A stretch of 64,000 bases of DNA from the NCBI RefSeq assembly GCF_002783505.1, contig NZ_PFGL01000067.1, forward strand, positions 46,532-110,531, written 5' to 3'. This DNA is from Shewanella sp. CG12_big_fil_rev_8_21_14_0_65_47_15 (lineage in GTDB: Bacteria; Pseudomonadota; Gammaproteobacteria; Enterobacterales; Shewanellaceae). Within the stretch, counting starts at the first letter, position 1, and the number at the start of each line of letters is the position of its first letter. Shown here piece after piece: positions 44,168 to 56,125 of this stretch. The notes beneath the pieces are model-generated. The model saw nothing but the letters and a program-made list of their open reading frames with translations, ran no database searches and was not told where the DNA came from. The translations under genes and the position numbers were made by a program.

Positions 44168-45541
44168 ATGAACATGAATAACAGCACAAACAACACCAAA
44201 AAAATCATCCATAACCTGCGAATGATTATCGAGCAACGCAGTGCCAGCGCCATGGCTGAATTAGCCGAAAAGCGCCATCCTGCCGATATTGCAGCCGTAT
44301 TTAACGTCTTTAACCAAGCTCAGCAAGTCCTATTGTTGCAACTGGCCTCGCCTAAGGTTTGCGCCAATCTGTTCCGCTACCTGACCGACGAATTGCAGGC
44401 GAGCTTAGTTCAGCAGCTAGATAAAACCACGCTTTCAGCGCTACTGGTGCATATGGCGGCCGATGAACGTGCCGACCTTTATAATCTGCTCGATGAAACC
44501 CAGCAAGCGGCCATTTTACCTGCGCTCGCCTTGGCCAAACGGGAAGATATGCGCACCCTCGCCGCCTATGATAAGGCGAAGGTTGGCGCTGTCATGACCT
44601 CGGATTACACCTTGCTCAATAGCCGCCATACTGCGGCAGAAGCCATCGATACCCTACGCACAGAGGCCGCCGATAAGGAAACCATTTATCAAACCTATGT
44701 GGTGGACATGTTAGGCCGCTTAATAGGAACTGTGTCTTTAAGGCAGCTATTACTGGCGCAGCCCCACGAGCGAGTGGTCGATTTTATGAAACCCGATCCC
44801 GTCGCCCTCGATGCCAATGCCTTTCGCGAAGAGGCGGTGCAGATGATCGCCCATTACGACTTGATGGCGCTGCCCGTAGTCAATGGCAAAGGCCAGCTTG
44901 TCGGTATCGTCACCTATGATGATGCTATGGATATCGCCAGCTCACAGGCGGATCTTGAGTTCACAAAAACCGCGGCCATAGGCAATATCGACCATAACCT
45001 TAAGACCGCCAGCATAGGCTTACTCTACCGTAAGCGCGTGGTCTGGCTGGTGATTTTAGTCTTTGGCAATATCTTCTCTGGAGCGGGTATCGCGTTTTTC
45101 GAAGATACCATCGCCAGTTATGTGTCCTTGGTCTTCTTCCTACCGCTACTTATTGATAGCGGCGGTAATGCGGGCTCACAATCGGCGACCTTAATGGTAC
45201 GCGGTTTGGCCACCGGAGAAGTGGTACTCAAGGACTGGTTATCTATGCTAGGGCGAGAGTTATTTGTCGCCGGATTATTAGGTGCCAGCATGGCGGCGGC
45301 AGTGTCCTTGCTAGGATTTTGGCGTGGCGGCCCTGAAATCGCACTGGTTGTCGCGCTCACTATGCAAATCGTGGTGATCATTGGCAGCTTGATTGGTATG
45401 TCTCTGCCCTTCCTGCTGAGCAAGTTAAAGATGGATCCTGCGGCGGCGAGTGCACCACTCATCACCTCCATCGCCGATATCATAGGTGTGCTGGTTTACT
45501 TTAGCATTGCAACACTGGTGCTCGATTTACCTATGCCTTAG
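44168..45541 (+). CDS. mgtE: Magnesium transporter MgtE
   Basis: CBS domains (VGAVMTSDYTLLNSRHTAAEAIDTLR; VMVVNGKGQLVGIVTYDDA-like) plus TM region with PLLIDSGGNAGSQSATLMVRGLATGEV. Confidence 0.95.
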   Translation: MNMNNSTNNTKKIIHNLRMIIEQRSASAMAELAEKRHPADIAAVFNVFNQAQQVLLLQLASPKVCANLFRYLTDELQASLVQQLDKTTLSALLVHMAADERADLYNLLDETQQAAILPALALAKREDMRTLAAYDKAKVGAVMTSDYTLLNSRHTAAEAIDTLRTEAADKETIYQTYVVDMLGRLIGTVSLRQLLLAQPHERVVDFMKPDPVALDANAFREEAVQMIAHYDLMALPVVNGKGQLVGIVTYDDAMDIASSQADLEFTKTAAIGNIDHNLKTASIGLLYRKRVVWLVILVFGNIFSGAGIAFFEDTIASYVSLVFFLPLLIDSGGNAGSQSATLMVRGLATGEVVLKDWLSMLGRELFVAGLLGASMAAAVSLLGFWRGGPEIALVVALTMQIVVIIGSLIGMSLPFLLSKLKMDPAAASAPLITSIADIIGVLVYFSIATLVLDLPMP

Positions 45542-45748
45542 ATATCAAAATGGGGAGCACGGCCTAATGCCTTAGCTGTGCTTCCCACTCAATCGGCTAA
45601 TAACCACAAAATATATAAGAATAAACCCCAGGGATAGGGTAATATTTCAGTAGCAAGATTAATTTTTACCTATCCTTAACATTCGTAAATCCACAGCCAT
45701 TCAACAAGCAGTAGCCATAACGATACTAACAAAGGTTTAGAGGTTTTT

Positions 45749-46837
45749 ATGTGGTTTAATTCCAAGCTCAAAACGGAAAATAACATACTCAAGCAGCAAC
45801 TCGCCGAGCAGCAGCGTAGATATCAAATCGAAATTGATGAACTTAAAGCTATGGTGCGTGAAAACGAAACCATGCAGCAGCAATCGCGCCAAAATACCGA
45901 TCTTTTTAATGAAGTGATTGCCTGCCAAAACCAAGGTGGAGAGATGTTACATGCGGTGCGCGATGGTCTAGCTAACAGTGCCGAATTGCTCACCGCCGAA
46001 CAAGATTCACTGTCCGAACTCGATAAAATTTTCGATCAGACCCGTGTCGCCATCGTGAGCTTAGGCAATAGGGCGACCTATATTAATGAACAGGCCATGA
46101 GCAGCATGAAGGCCGTGACCGAACTAGATACGACAACCTCATCGATCAACCAGTTTGTCGCGGCAATTCAAGGCATTTCAGAGCAAACGAACCTTCTAGC
46201 ACTGAATGCCGCCATCGAAGCCGCCCGTGCGGGCGAAGCGGGACGGGGCTTTGCCGTGGTCGCCGATGAAGTGCGCCAACTGGCGAGTAAAGCCCATGAA
46301 GCCAGCAGTCAAATTGAAAAATTGGTAAAGCAAATCGTCGCTCAAGCAACCAGTATTAAAGAGATTGTTCATAATAATCAGAGCAGTGCCATGGATGTCG
46401 CCTCATCATCCACCCAAATCGGCCAAGTGGTTGAAGATGTATTACAGCGCTCAAAGCAAATGCAGCAGGTTATCCATAACGCTGCCACCGCCTCTTTCTT
46501 AAATACCACTAAACTCGACCATGCGGTTTGGAAGAGCAACGTATATCAACTGATTGAAAAACCGAAACATAACCACGATGTAAACTCACATACAGAGTGC
46601 CGCTTAGGGCATTGGTATTTCAACGGATTTGGGGCTGAGCATTATCAGCATTTGAGTAACTTCAAGGCCTTAGATACACCACATAAGGCGGTACACGAAG
46701 CGGGTAAAGCGGCGCTCAATGCAAGGCAAAAAGGTCATCTGCCTGAGATGGTGAAACAACTGCACCTCATGGAAGACGCCAGTATGCGCGTTGTCCATTG
46801 CCTAGATAATCTTATGCGTGATGTGTATCGGGTATAA
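45749..46837 (+). CDS. Cytoplasmic methyl-accepting chemotaxis protein with C-terminal CZB zinc-binding domain
   Basis: [49 protein letters not shown]...[12 protein letters not shown]...H; no TM segment. Confidence 0.9.
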   Translation: MWFNSKLKTENNILKQQLAEQQRRYQIEIDELKAMVRENETMQQQSRQNTDLFNEVIACQNQGGEMLHAVRDGLANSAELLTAEQDSLSELDKIFDQTRVAIVSLGNRATYINEQAMSSMKAVTELDTTTSSINQFVAAIQGISEQTNLLALNAAIEAARAGEAGRGFAVVADEVRQLASKAHEASSQIEKLVKQIVAQATSIKEIVHNNQSSAMDVASSSTQIGQVVEDVLQRSKQMQQVIHNAATASFLNTTKLDHAVWKSNVYQLIEKPKHNHDVNSHTECRLGHWYFNGFGAEHYQHLSNFKALDTPHKAVHEAGKAALNARQKGHLPEMVKQLHLMEDASMRVVHCLDNLMRDVYRV

Positions 46838-47059
46838 AGTCCACAGTGTTCAAATTCTAAACCACTGCTGTATCTAAACCACGGTTCCCCACCGAAGAAC
46901 ACAATACCCGTGCTCTTTGCTGGGGACAAACCCAATCCATAATTTCAATTTACAAAAATAAACCGAAGTTCTACTTGATAGCCGAAGGCATCTCATCTTT
47001 AATAGCATGAGAGCAAGCTGTGAGACTCAATTGTAACATTCTAATTTTTAGGGTTATTA

Positions 47060-47833
47060 ATGAAATTTGTCACAGATACTTTGCTCGCTATTTTTCTCTG
47101 CAGCGCATTTCCCCTAGGCGCACAGCCGCTAAACATCTATACCGAAGAATGGTCACCGATCAGTTTTTCCATCGATGGTAAACCCGCTGGTTTAGCTGTG
47201 CAGGTCGTAGAAGAAATTCAACAGCGCATCAAAAATCAAGATCCTATCAGGGTCGTACCTTGGGCTAGGGGCTGGAAAATGCTGACCGAGCAACCTAGTA
47301 CTGTGTTGTTTACTATGACGCGCACGGCAGAAAGGGAGCAGATGTTTACTATGATAGGACCCGTTGCCGTCGGCACGACTAATTTCTATGCCTTAAAAAA
47401 TAGCGGCATCAAAATCACTACCCTAGATGATGCTAAAAGGGCGAAGGCCATTGGCGTCTATCGTGCCTCAGTGGAGGAACAATTACTCATTGAACATGGC
47501 TTTAGCAATATTGCCGCCTCATCGACTCCGCTATTGAGTGCAAAACAGCTGATGAAACACCGCATAGACCTCTGGTGTAATGCCAATCTCACCGCGCCGA
47601 GTATTTTGTCGGGTGCGGGCGCCAGTATTGATGAGGTCGAGTCCCTGTTCACGATCAGCGCTAATCATCTGTACATTGCCTTCTCGCAAGGCACGCCCAA
47701 TGAAGTGATCGAGCAGTGGAAAAGTGCCCTAGAAGCGATAAAAGCGGATGGTACTTTCAAAGCGATTTACCATACTTGGCTCCCCAACGATGCGCCGCCA
47801 ATGCAGACCGAACGTATCGGTCGAACCAACTAA
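47060..47833 (+). CDS. Periplasmic solute-binding protein, SBP_bac_3 family
   Basis: Signal peptide; LNIYTEEWSPISFSIDGKPAGLAVQVVEEI; FTMTRTAEREQMF. Confidence 0.85.
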   Translation: MKFVTDTLLAIFLCSAFPLGAQPLNIYTEEWSPISFSIDGKPAGLAVQVVEEIQQRIKNQDPIRVVPWARGWKMLTEQPSTVLFTMTRTAEREQMFTMIGPVAVGTTNFYALKNSGIKITTLDDAKRAKAIGVYRASVEEQLLIEHGFSNIAASSTPLLSAKQLMKHRIDLWCNANLTAPSILSGAGASIDEVESLFTISANHLYIAFSQGTPNEVIEQWKSALEAIKADGTFKAIYHTWLPNDAPPMQTERIGRTN

Positions 47834-47852
47834 GGGTAAAGACTGACCGCAC

Positions 47853-48587
47853 TTAGAAAGGACAGTCGCAAATCCAATCGATACGCTCACCCGTGATCGG
47901 ATGCTCGAAGGCTAGACGGGTCGCATGTAGCATTAATCTGCGGTTACTCACTCTCTTAGTCATGTCTGGATCAGCTGCATCAGCTTTATCAGCCGTGCTC
48001 TCACCCACGCCACCATAGAGATCGCATCCCAGAATCGAGTGGCCCAATTGCTGGCTGTGGATCCGCAGTTGATGGGTGCGGCCAGAAACCGGAGTAAACT
48101 CGACCCGCGTGGCAAAAGGTTCAGTTAACCGCTCCAACACTCGATATTCGCTGATCGCAGGTTTACCTGTTGTATGGCAAATCTTCTGCAATGGAAAATG
48201 GTCGATATCCTTAGCGATCGACAAATTAATCACCCCGCTGTCAGCGGCGACATGCCCGTGGAGCAAGGCGGTATAACGCTTCTCGACCGTGCGTGCCTGA
48301 AACTGCTTGGTCAGCAAGCCATTCACGCTTTTATTCAGCGCCACCAGCATGATACCCGAAGTGCCCAAATCGAGCCTATGCAGCAAAGTGGCCGTCGGGA
48401 AATCCTGCACTAACCGATAATGCACTGAGTCGAGATTCAGCGGATTCTTCCCCGACAAACTCAATAATCCGCTCGGCTTATCAATCAGCAGAATGTCGCT
48501 ATCTTGATAAAGCACGCGTATCTGCCCCAAGCAAGGCGGCGCAATAAAAGTATCAACTTTGGCAAGGCTATCGGTTAGAGCAGACAT
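47853..48587 (-). CDS. RluA-family RNA pseudouridine synthase
   Basis: LLHRLDLGTSGIMLVALNK; VSGRTHQLRIHSQQLGHSILGCDLYG. Confidence 0.92.
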   Translation of the reverse strand: MSALTDSLAKVDTFIAPPCLGQIRVLYQDSDILLIDKPSGLLSLSGKNPLNLDSVHYRLVQDFPTATLLHRLDLGTSGIMLVALNKSVNGLLTKQFQARTVEKRYTALLHGHVAADSGVINLSIAKDIDHFPLQKICHTTGKPAISEYRVLERLTEPFATRVEFTPVSGRTHQLRIHSQQLGHSILGCDLYGGVGESTADKADAADPDMTKRVSNRRLMLHATRLAFEHPITGERIDWICDCPF

Positions 48588-48679
48588 AGTTTTTCAAGCA
48601 ACCTAAATGGGAAATAAAATGAGCTAAGTCATACTCAAAACAAGCTGAAAAACTCAATAAAACAAACACCAGCCTAAAT

Positions 48680-48715
48680 AATAAAGCCGTATAACCTAGG
48701 TTATACGGCTTTATT
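48680..48715 (-). terminator. Terminator of carAB: perfect 36-bp palindrome
   Basis: aataaagccgtataacctaggttatacggctttatt, 18-bp perfect arms, directly after the carB stop. Confidence 0.8.
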
Positions 48716-48736
48716 GACATGCATTAACAGTAAAAC

Positions 48737-51700
48737 TTATTTAGCCAGCACGCGCTGATGTAGCTCTTGTACCGACGTCACGTTAGTACGGTCATCGGCG
48801 GCATGGGCCATACAGGTGGCGAATGCGGCGTTCATGGTCGTGGTGTAGTTAACCTTGTAACGCAGTGCACCGCGGCGCAATTGACGAGAATCTTCAATCG
48901 CTTGGCGACCTTCGGTGGTGTTGACGATATAAGTGTATTCACCATTCTTGATGCGATCGAGAATGTGTGGACGACCTTCGTGCACCTTGTTCACTAAACG
49001 TGGGTTGATACCCGCTTCACCGAGGATAACCGCAGTGCCGTGGGTCGCATCGATTTGGTAACCCAGCTCGATGAGCTTAGCGGCTAAATCGGCAACGCGT
49101 TTCTTATCGCTGTTACGCACAGACAATAACGCACGACCCGATTTAGGCACCTCAGAAGTGGCACCTAACTGCGCCTTGGCATAGGCTTCGGCGAAGGTAT
49201 CGCCCACGCCCATGACTTCACCGGTAGAGCGCATTTCTGGGCCCAACAGTGGGTCAACACCGGGGAACTTGTTAAAGGGCAATACCACTTCTTTCACTGA
49301 GTAGAAAGGTGGGATCACTTCTTTGGTGAAGTTTTGCGACTTCAAGCTTTGACCCGCCATCACACGCGCGGCAATCTTAGCTAAAGGCACACCGGTCGCT
49401 TTCGACACGAATGGCACGGTACGGGCGGCGCGTGGGTTAACTTCAATCATGTAGATTTCGTTATCTTTCACGGCAAATTGTACGTTCATCAGACCGATAA
49501 CACCCAGTTCCATCGCCAATTTGCCGACTTGAACGCGCATGCGATCTTGGATTTCTTGGCTTAAGGTGTACGGTGGCAGTGAGCAACCTGAGTCACCCGA
49601 GTGCACACCCGCCTGCTCGATATGCTCCATAATGGCACCGATAACCACAGTTTCACCATCACAGACTGCGTCTATATCCACTTCGATAGCATCATCTAAG
49701 AAGCGATCGAGCAGTACTGGCGAAGCGTTCGATACACTCACGGCTTCGTTAAAGTAACGCAGTAAGTCCTGTTGGTCGTACACGATTTCCATCGCGCGGC
49801 CACCCAATACGTAGGATGGACGCACCACTAACGGATAACCGATACGCTCGGCGGCAATTACTGCACCTTCTACGGTCGTAACTGTATCGTTTTCGGGCTG
49901 TTTCATCTCTAAGCGTTGAATCGCCTGTTGGAAACGTTCACGGTCTTCGGCGCGGTCAATCGCATCCGGACTAGTACCAATAATTGGCACACCCGCCGCC
50001 TCAAGGGCACGGGCCAGTTTCAGCGGAGTTTGACCACCGTACTGCACGATAACACCCTTTGGCTTTTCGATACGGACAATTTCTAGTACATCTTCCAGTG
50101 TGACTGGCTCGAAGTACAGACGGTCTGAAGTGTCGTAGTCGGTTGAAACGGTTTCAGGGTTACAGTTCACCATGATGGTTTCATAGCCGTCTTCACGTAG
50201 CGCTAACGCCGCGTGCACGCAGCAATAATCGAACTCAATACCTTGACCGATACGGTTTGGACCACCACCTAACACCATGATTTTGTCACGGTTTGAAGGG
50301 TTGGCTTCGCACTCTTCCTCATAGGTTGAGTACATATAAGCCGTATCAGTCGCAAACTCGGCCGCGCAGGTATCCACACGTTTGTAGACAGGGTGCAGGT
50401 CAAACTTATCACGCAGCTTACGCACTTCGGCTTCGCTCACGCCTAATACATCGGCCAGACGCGCATCGGCAAAGCCTTTACGCTTGAGCTTACGCAGTAA
50501 ATCTTCGTTTAAGCCCGCCAAACCCACTTCGGCCACTTGGCCTTCGAGCTGGATAAGTTCTTCAATTTGTACCAGGAACCAAGGGTCAATATTGGTCAGA
50601 CGGAAGATCTCATCTAGGCTTAGTCCAGCACGCATCGCATCGGCAATGTACCAAATGCGGTCACAGCCTGGCTCTTTCAGCTCGAGGCGAATACGTGACA
50701 TAGCCTCAGGCTTAGTCATGTCAGTGATAGGGTCTAAACCATGGCGGCTTACTTCTAAACCACGCAAGGCTTTTTGCAGTGACTCTTGGAAAGTACGTCC
50801 AATCGCCATCACTTCGCCCACGGATTTCATCTGTGTGGTTAAACGATCGTTAGAACCGGCGAACTTTTCAAAGTTAAAACGCGGTACTTTAGTCACAACG
50901 TAATCGATAGCAGGCTCGAATGACGCTGGCGTGCGGCCGCCAGTGATGTCGTTCATCAACTCATCGAGGGTAAAACCGACCGCTAACTTAGCGGCGATTT
51001 TCGCAATCGGGAACCCCGTTGCCTTCGATGCCAATGCCGATGAGCGCGATACCCTTGGGTTCATCTCGATGATCACCATACGGCCATCTTGCGGATTAAT
51101 ACCAAACTGTACGTTTGAACCGCCCGTTTCAACGCCAATCTCACGCAGTACCGCCATAGAGGCGTTGCGCATCAATTGGTATTCTTTGTCGGTCAGGGTT
51201 TGTGCTGGCGCAACGGTAATAGAGTCGCCGGTGTGCACGCCCATGGGATCGAAGTTTTCGATAGAACAGACTATGATGCAGTTGTCGTTGCGGTCACGGA
51301 CCACTTCCATCTCGTACTCTTTCCAACCGATTAAGCTCTCATCGATTAGCAGTTCTTTGGTTGGCGATAAATCGAGACCTTGGGAACAGATTTCTTCAAA
51401 CTCTTCCTTGTTATAGGCGATACCGCCACCCGTTCCACCCATAGTGAATGATGGACGGATAATACAAGGGAAACCGACTTGGTCGAGTACGCCATAGGCT
51501 TCTTCCATGCTGTGGGCGATGCCCGCGCGTGGACACTCTAAGCCAATGCTCTTCATGGCTTTGTCGAAACGGCTACGGTCTTCTGCTTTATCAATCGCGT
51601 CAGCGGTCGCACCGATCATTTCAACGTTAAATTCCGCCAGCACGCCCTTAGCTTCAAGCTCTAGGGCACAGTTCAGTGCGGTTTGGCCGCCCATGGTTGG

Positions 51701-51961
51701 CAGAATCGCGTCTGGGCGTTCCTTAGCGATAATGTTACGCACCACTTCCCAGTGAATCGGCTCGATATAAGTCGCATCGGCCATTTCAGGGTCGGTCATA
51801 ATAGTGGCAGGGTTAGAGTTCACTAGAATGACGCGGTAGCCTTCTTCACGCAGCGCTTTACACGCCTGTGCGCCTGAATAATCAAACTCACATGCCTGAC
51901 CAATAACAATCGGACCGGCGCCTAGGATAAGAATACTCTTTATATCTGTACGTTTTGGCAT
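48737..51961 (-). CDS. carB: Carbamoyl-phosphate synthase large subunit
   Basis: 1074 aa; [44 protein letters not shown]. Confidence 0.99.
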   Translation of the reverse strand: MPKRTDIKSILILGAGPIVIGQACEFDYSGAQACKALREEGYRVILVNSNPATIMTDPEMADATYIEPIHWEVVRNIIAKERPDAILPTMGGQTALNCALELEAKGVLAEFNVEMIGATADAIDKAEDRSRFDKAMKSIGLECPRAGIAHSMEEAYGVLDQVGFPCIIRPSFTMGGTGGGIAYNKEEFEEICSQGLDLSPTKELLIDESLIGWKEYEMEVVRDRNDNCIIVCSIENFDPMGVHTGDSITVAPAQTLTDKEYQLMRNASMAVLREIGVETGGSNVQFGINPQDGRMVIIEMNPRVSRSSALASKATGFPIAKIAAKLAVGFTLDELMNDITGGRTPASFEPAIDYVVTKVPRFNFEKFAGSNDRLTTQMKSVGEVMAIGRTFQESLQKALRGLEVSRHGLDPITDMTKPEAMSRIRLELKEPGCDRIWYIADAMRAGLSLDEIFRLTNIDPWFLVQIEELIQLEGQVAEVGLAGLNEDLLRKLKRKGFADARLADVLGVSEAEVRKLRDKFDLHPVYKRVDTCAAEFATDTAYMYSTYEEECEANPSNRDKIMVLGGGPNRIGQGIEFDYCCVHAALALREDGYETIMVNCNPETVSTDYDTSDRLYFEPVTLEDVLEIVRIEKPKGVIVQYGGQTPLKLARALEAAGVPIIGTSPDAIDRAEDRERFQQAIQRLEMKQPENDTVTTVEGAVIAAERIGYPLVVRPSYVLGGRAMEIVYDQQDLLRYFNEAVSVSNASPVLLDRFLDDAIEVDIDAVCDGETVVIGAIMEHIEQAGVHSGDSGCSLPPYTLSQEIQDRMRVQVGKLAMELGVIGLMNVQFAVKDNEIYMIEVNPRAARTVPFVSKATGVPLAKIAARVMAGQSLKSQNFTKEVIPPFYSVKEVVLPFNKFPGVDPLLGPEMRSTGEVMGVGDTFAEAYAKAQLGATSEVPKSGRALLSVRNSDKKRVADLAAKLIELGYQIDATHGTAVILGEAGINPRLVNKVHEGRPHILDRIKNGEYTYIVNTTEGRQAIEDSRQLRRGALRYKVNYTTTMNAAFATCMAHAADDRTNVTSVQELHQRVLAK

Positions 51962-51988
51962 TGCTCTTCTCTTCTCCTAGCTAGCGTA

Positions 51989-53179
51989 TTACTTGGCGTT
52001 CTGACTTTTCGTTACAAGACGATAGTTTTCGATAAGCTCGATAAAGTGATCGAACAGCGGGGCTGCATCGGTCGGTCCAGGGCTCGCTTCGGGGTGTCCC
52101 TGGAAGCTAAACGCAGGCTTATCCGTACGATGGATACCTTGCAGTGAACCATCGAACAGCGACTTATGGGTCACCTTAATATTGGCGGGTAAGGTCGCTT
52201 CATCGGCAGCAAAACCGTGGTTTTGACTGGTGATCATCACATTACCTTGCTCGATATTGCTCACTGGGTGGTTGGCACCGTGGTGACCAAATTTCATCTT
52301 TAAGGTTTTTGCACCCGAGGCCAGCGCCAGTAACTGGTGACCTAAACAGATACCGAAAATCGGTGTGTCGGTTTTCAGAATTTGTTGAATCGCTTCAATC
52401 GCATAATCGCATGGCTCTGGGTCGCCTGGGCCGTTCGACAGGAACACGCCATCGGGATTCATCGATAACACTTCTGATGCAGGGGTTTTAGCTGGCACAA
52501 CTGTGACATCACAACCACGGTCCACTAGCATACGCAGGATGTTTTGCTTAACGCCGTAGTCGTAGGCAACCACTTTGTATTTAAGCGCTTCTGCTGGCGT
52601 ATCCGCGGGCAAACCGCCGACTAAACGCCAGCTACCTTGACGCCATTGATAAGCTTTATCTGTGGTGACTTCCTTTGCTAAATCCATGCCTTTCAAACCG
52701 GGGAAGGCTTTGGCGGCGGCGAGCGCTTTGGCTGCATCTAAGTCAGTACCCGCCATAATACAACCGGCTTGGGCACCTTTTTCACGGAGAATACGTGTTA
52801 ACTTACGGGTATCGATATCTGCTATGCCAACGACATTGTTTGCTTTGAGATAATCGCTTAAGCTTTGTTGATTACGGAAGCTACTCGCTATGAGTGGAAG
52901 ATCGCGAATGATAAGACCACAGGCGTGAACCCCATTGGATTCAATATCTTCATTATTAGTGCCAGTGTTGCCTATGTGTGGGTAGGTTAAAGTTACAATC
53001 TGGCGAGAGTAGGATGGATCAGTTAAAATTTCTTGGTAACCTGTCATAGAAGTGTTAAAAACAACTTCACCAACAGAGAGTCCATCGGCACCAATTGCTG
53101 TGCCAGTGAATACGGTTCCATCTTCGAGTACGAGTAAGGCAGACTTTGTCAACGCGACCTCCATAAAGAGCCAAGCCAC
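51989..53179 (-). CDS. carA: Carbamoyl-phosphate synthase small subunit
   Basis: [33 protein letters not shown]; start may be the internal [11 protein letters not shown]. Confidence 0.98.
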   Translation of the reverse strand: MAWLFMEVALTKSALLVLEDGTVFTGTAIGADGLSVGEVVFNTSMTGYQEILTDPSYSRQIVTLTYPHIGNTGTNNEDIESNGVHACGLIIRDLPLIASSFRNQQSLSDYLKANNVVGIADIDTRKLTRILREKGAQAGCIMAGTDLDAAKALAAAKAFPGLKGMDLAKEVTTDKAYQWRQGSWRLVGGLPADTPAEALKYKVVAYDYGVKQNILRMLVDRGCDVTVVPAKTPASEVLSMNPDGVFLSNGPGDPEPCDYAIEAIQQILKTDTPIFGICLGHQLLALASGAKTLKMKFGHHGANHPVSNIEQGNVMITSQNHGFAADEATLPANIKVTHKSLFDGSLQGIHRTDKPAFSFQGHPEASPGPTDAAPLFDHFIELIENYRLVTKSQNAK

Positions 53180-53305
53180 TGAAATATAATGTTTTTATGT
53201 TATGTTAAGATACCAATTTCCGCTAATTTACGAAATTTTGACAAATTCCAGCGAGTTTACAGGAAAAACGTGAAATCGTCCACCCATTGGTATCTGGGTG
53301 CAAAA

Positions 53306-53328
53306 AAAAACGCCAACCTGGCGTTTTT
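53306..53328 (-). terminator. Terminator after dapB
   Basis: aaaaacgcca-acc-tggcgttttt. Confidence 0.75.
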
Positions 53329-53332
53329 AATA

Positions 53333-54208
<876 letters not shown>

Positions 54209-54216
54209 CAATCACA

Positions 54217-54834
54217 TTAGACTATGTCTAACAACTCAACTTCAAATACCAAAGTTGAGTATGGAGGAATAGAAGCCCCCGCGCCACGCTCACCGTAAGC
54301 TAAATGATGTGGCACAAATAATTTCAACTTAGTGCCTACTGGCATCAGTTGCAGTGCTTCGGTCCAGCCAGCGATAACGCCAGATACTGGGAACTCAGCG
54401 GGTTGACCACGAACTACAGAGCTATCGAACACATCACCATTGATGAAAGAACCATGGTAGTGAGTACGCACTGTATCTTCGTAAGTTGGTTTAGCACCGT
54501 CACCTTGGACTAATACTTCGAACTGCAGACCAGAGTCAGTCACAGTCACGCCATCACGCTTAGCATTTTCTGCTAAAAACGCATCGCCTTCAGCAGACGC
54601 AGCGGCAGCAGCTTGCTCTTGAGCAGCTTGAATACGACCGCTAATTTCAGTGAACGCAACTTGCAGATCTTGCATAGACACAGCACTTTCTAAACCGGCA
54701 AACGCATCGGCTAAACCCGCTTGGACGGCTGGAATATCCACACCATCAAAAGAATTAGCGGCCAGTTGCTCACCCATTTGACGGCCTACACCGTAGCTTG
54801 CTTGCTGTTCAACAGTACTGAATTTATCAGACAT
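54217..54834 (-). CDS. fklB: FKBP-type peptidyl-prolyl isomerase (FklB-like)
   Basis: N-terminal dimerisation region plus YEDTVRTHYHGSFINGDVFDSSVVRGQPAEFPVSGVIAGWTEALQLM. Confidence 0.93.
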   Translation of the reverse strand: MSDKFSTVEQQASYGVGRQMGEQLAANSFDGVDIPAVQAGLADAFAGLESAVSMQDLQVAFTEISGRIQAAQEQAAAAASAEGDAFLAENAKRDGVTVTDSGLQFEVLVQGDGAKPTYEDTVRTHYHGSFINGDVFDSSVVRGQPAEFPVSGVIAGWTEALQLMPVGTKLKLFVPHHLAYGERGAGASIPPYSTLVFEVELLDIV

Positions 54835-55051
54835 AATTAACGACTCTCAATTTATCAGTGGAATTTTGCGCGCCAGTTTACCATAGTTCCACGGCCTATG
54901 CTGATAAACTGACTGCTTATTTAACTCAGGCGGCTTTTTTACACACTTATTGCGTATTTATCCAAAAGCGTAAATATGCTAAGGACGCATATCGGCCAGA
55001 AAACAACCGCTAACACTCAACCAAGTGGCACTTCACTAAGCAGCGTGCAGC

Positions 55052-55861
55052 TTATTTCGGCGCCACACATTGGTTCTTCACTTGGGTTTTAGCGTTGGCA
55101 TAGAGTGGCTGCATCTGCCCTTGCAGTTGTTGCAACTGAGCGATGCGATTACTGTTCGATGGATGGGTCGATAATAATTCCGGCCCCTGACTGCCGCCCA
55201 CCTTCGACATGTTCTGCCATAAGGTCACACTTTGCGCCGGATCGAAACCGGCTCTCGCCATCAGCTCTAAGCCCATCACATCGGCTTCGCTCTCTTGAGC
55301 GCGGCCAAAGGGCAGAATCACCCCAACCTGAGCACCGAGTCCCAAGGCCGACATATATAAGTCGCGATTCGACACACCACTCGCCCCCAACGCCGCATCG
55401 GCTATTTGCATACCAACGCCCGTTAGCTGCCCGCGGGAAACCTGCTCATTACCATGTTGCGCCAACACGTGCGCCACTTCATGACCGAGCACAGTGGCAA
55501 GCTGATCAGGGCCCTTAGCGATCTTAAGTAAGCCGCTATAGACACCAATGTGGCCACCCGGGAGTGCAAAGGCATTCACTTGTTCTGAGTCAAATAACAC
55601 CACATCCCAGCGCTGGGTTTGATCCGGCAGCACTGCGGTAATACGATTGGCGACACAATTGACGTATTGCGTCAGCTTTTTATCGCTACTCACCTTTTGC
55701 TGCTTTTTCATCTCTTCAAAGGAAGCATCGCCCATCTGCTGCATCTGCGCCGCTGAAAAGAGCAAGGTCTGGCCCCGCCCCGTTGGCGATTGCGTGGTCG
55801 CGCAGGCCGATAATCCGAGCACGACTGCCATCCCCACTAAGCCTAAACGCATTGATTTCAT
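55052..55861 (-). CDS. M48-family metalloprotease lipoprotein
   Basis: Lipobox LGLSACA; VLGHEVAHVLAQHGNEQ (HExxH). Confidence 0.93.
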   Translation of the reverse strand: MKSMRLGLVGMAVVLGLSACATTQSPTGRGQTLLFSAAQMQQMGDASFEEMKKQQKVSSDKKLTQYVNCVANRITAVLPDQTQRWDVVLFDSEQVNAFALPGGHIGVYSGLLKIAKGPDQLATVLGHEVAHVLAQHGNEQVSRGQLTGVGMQIADAALGASGVSNRDLYMSALGLGAQVGVILPFGRAQESEADVMGLELMARAGFDPAQSVTLWQNMSKVGGSQGPELLSTHPSNSNRIAQLQQLQGQMQPLYANAKTQVKNQCVAPK

Positions 55862-56076
55862 CTGACACTCCTTAAATCCCCTGACGGGCGTGAAGATCCT
55901 TGAGCCAACACGGGCTCAGCTAATGAAGAGATTTTACTGGGATAGGGCCGATAAGCCAAACGTAAGTCGATGCAACACCATTAAAGTGACTCAATCCCCC
56001 TTTACGCTCGCTATGACGGGCAAAACCATTTGTTGAAACAGAAATTAACAAATGTAAATAACCTGCAAAATCATTC

Positions 56077-56095
56077 GAGAATAATTATCATTCGT
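56077..56095 (+). promoter_or_regulatory. Fur box
   Basis: gagaataattatcattcgt versus consensus GATAATGATAATCATTATC (13/19), upstream of a TonB receptor. Confidence 0.7.
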
Positions 56096-56125
56096 CCGTC
56101 TTATGCTCGGCATCCCCGTCTTTAG

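Noticed and set aside
48680-48715. 36-bp perfect palindrome as a possible novel recombination or protein-binding site
   Set aside because: Directly after the carB stop with A/T-rich ends; a terminator explains it.
48767-51755. Several + strand ORFs (e.g. 50484-50903, 50931-51416) opposite carB
   Set aside because: Antisense shadows of a long conserved CDS; no RBS or protein-like composition.
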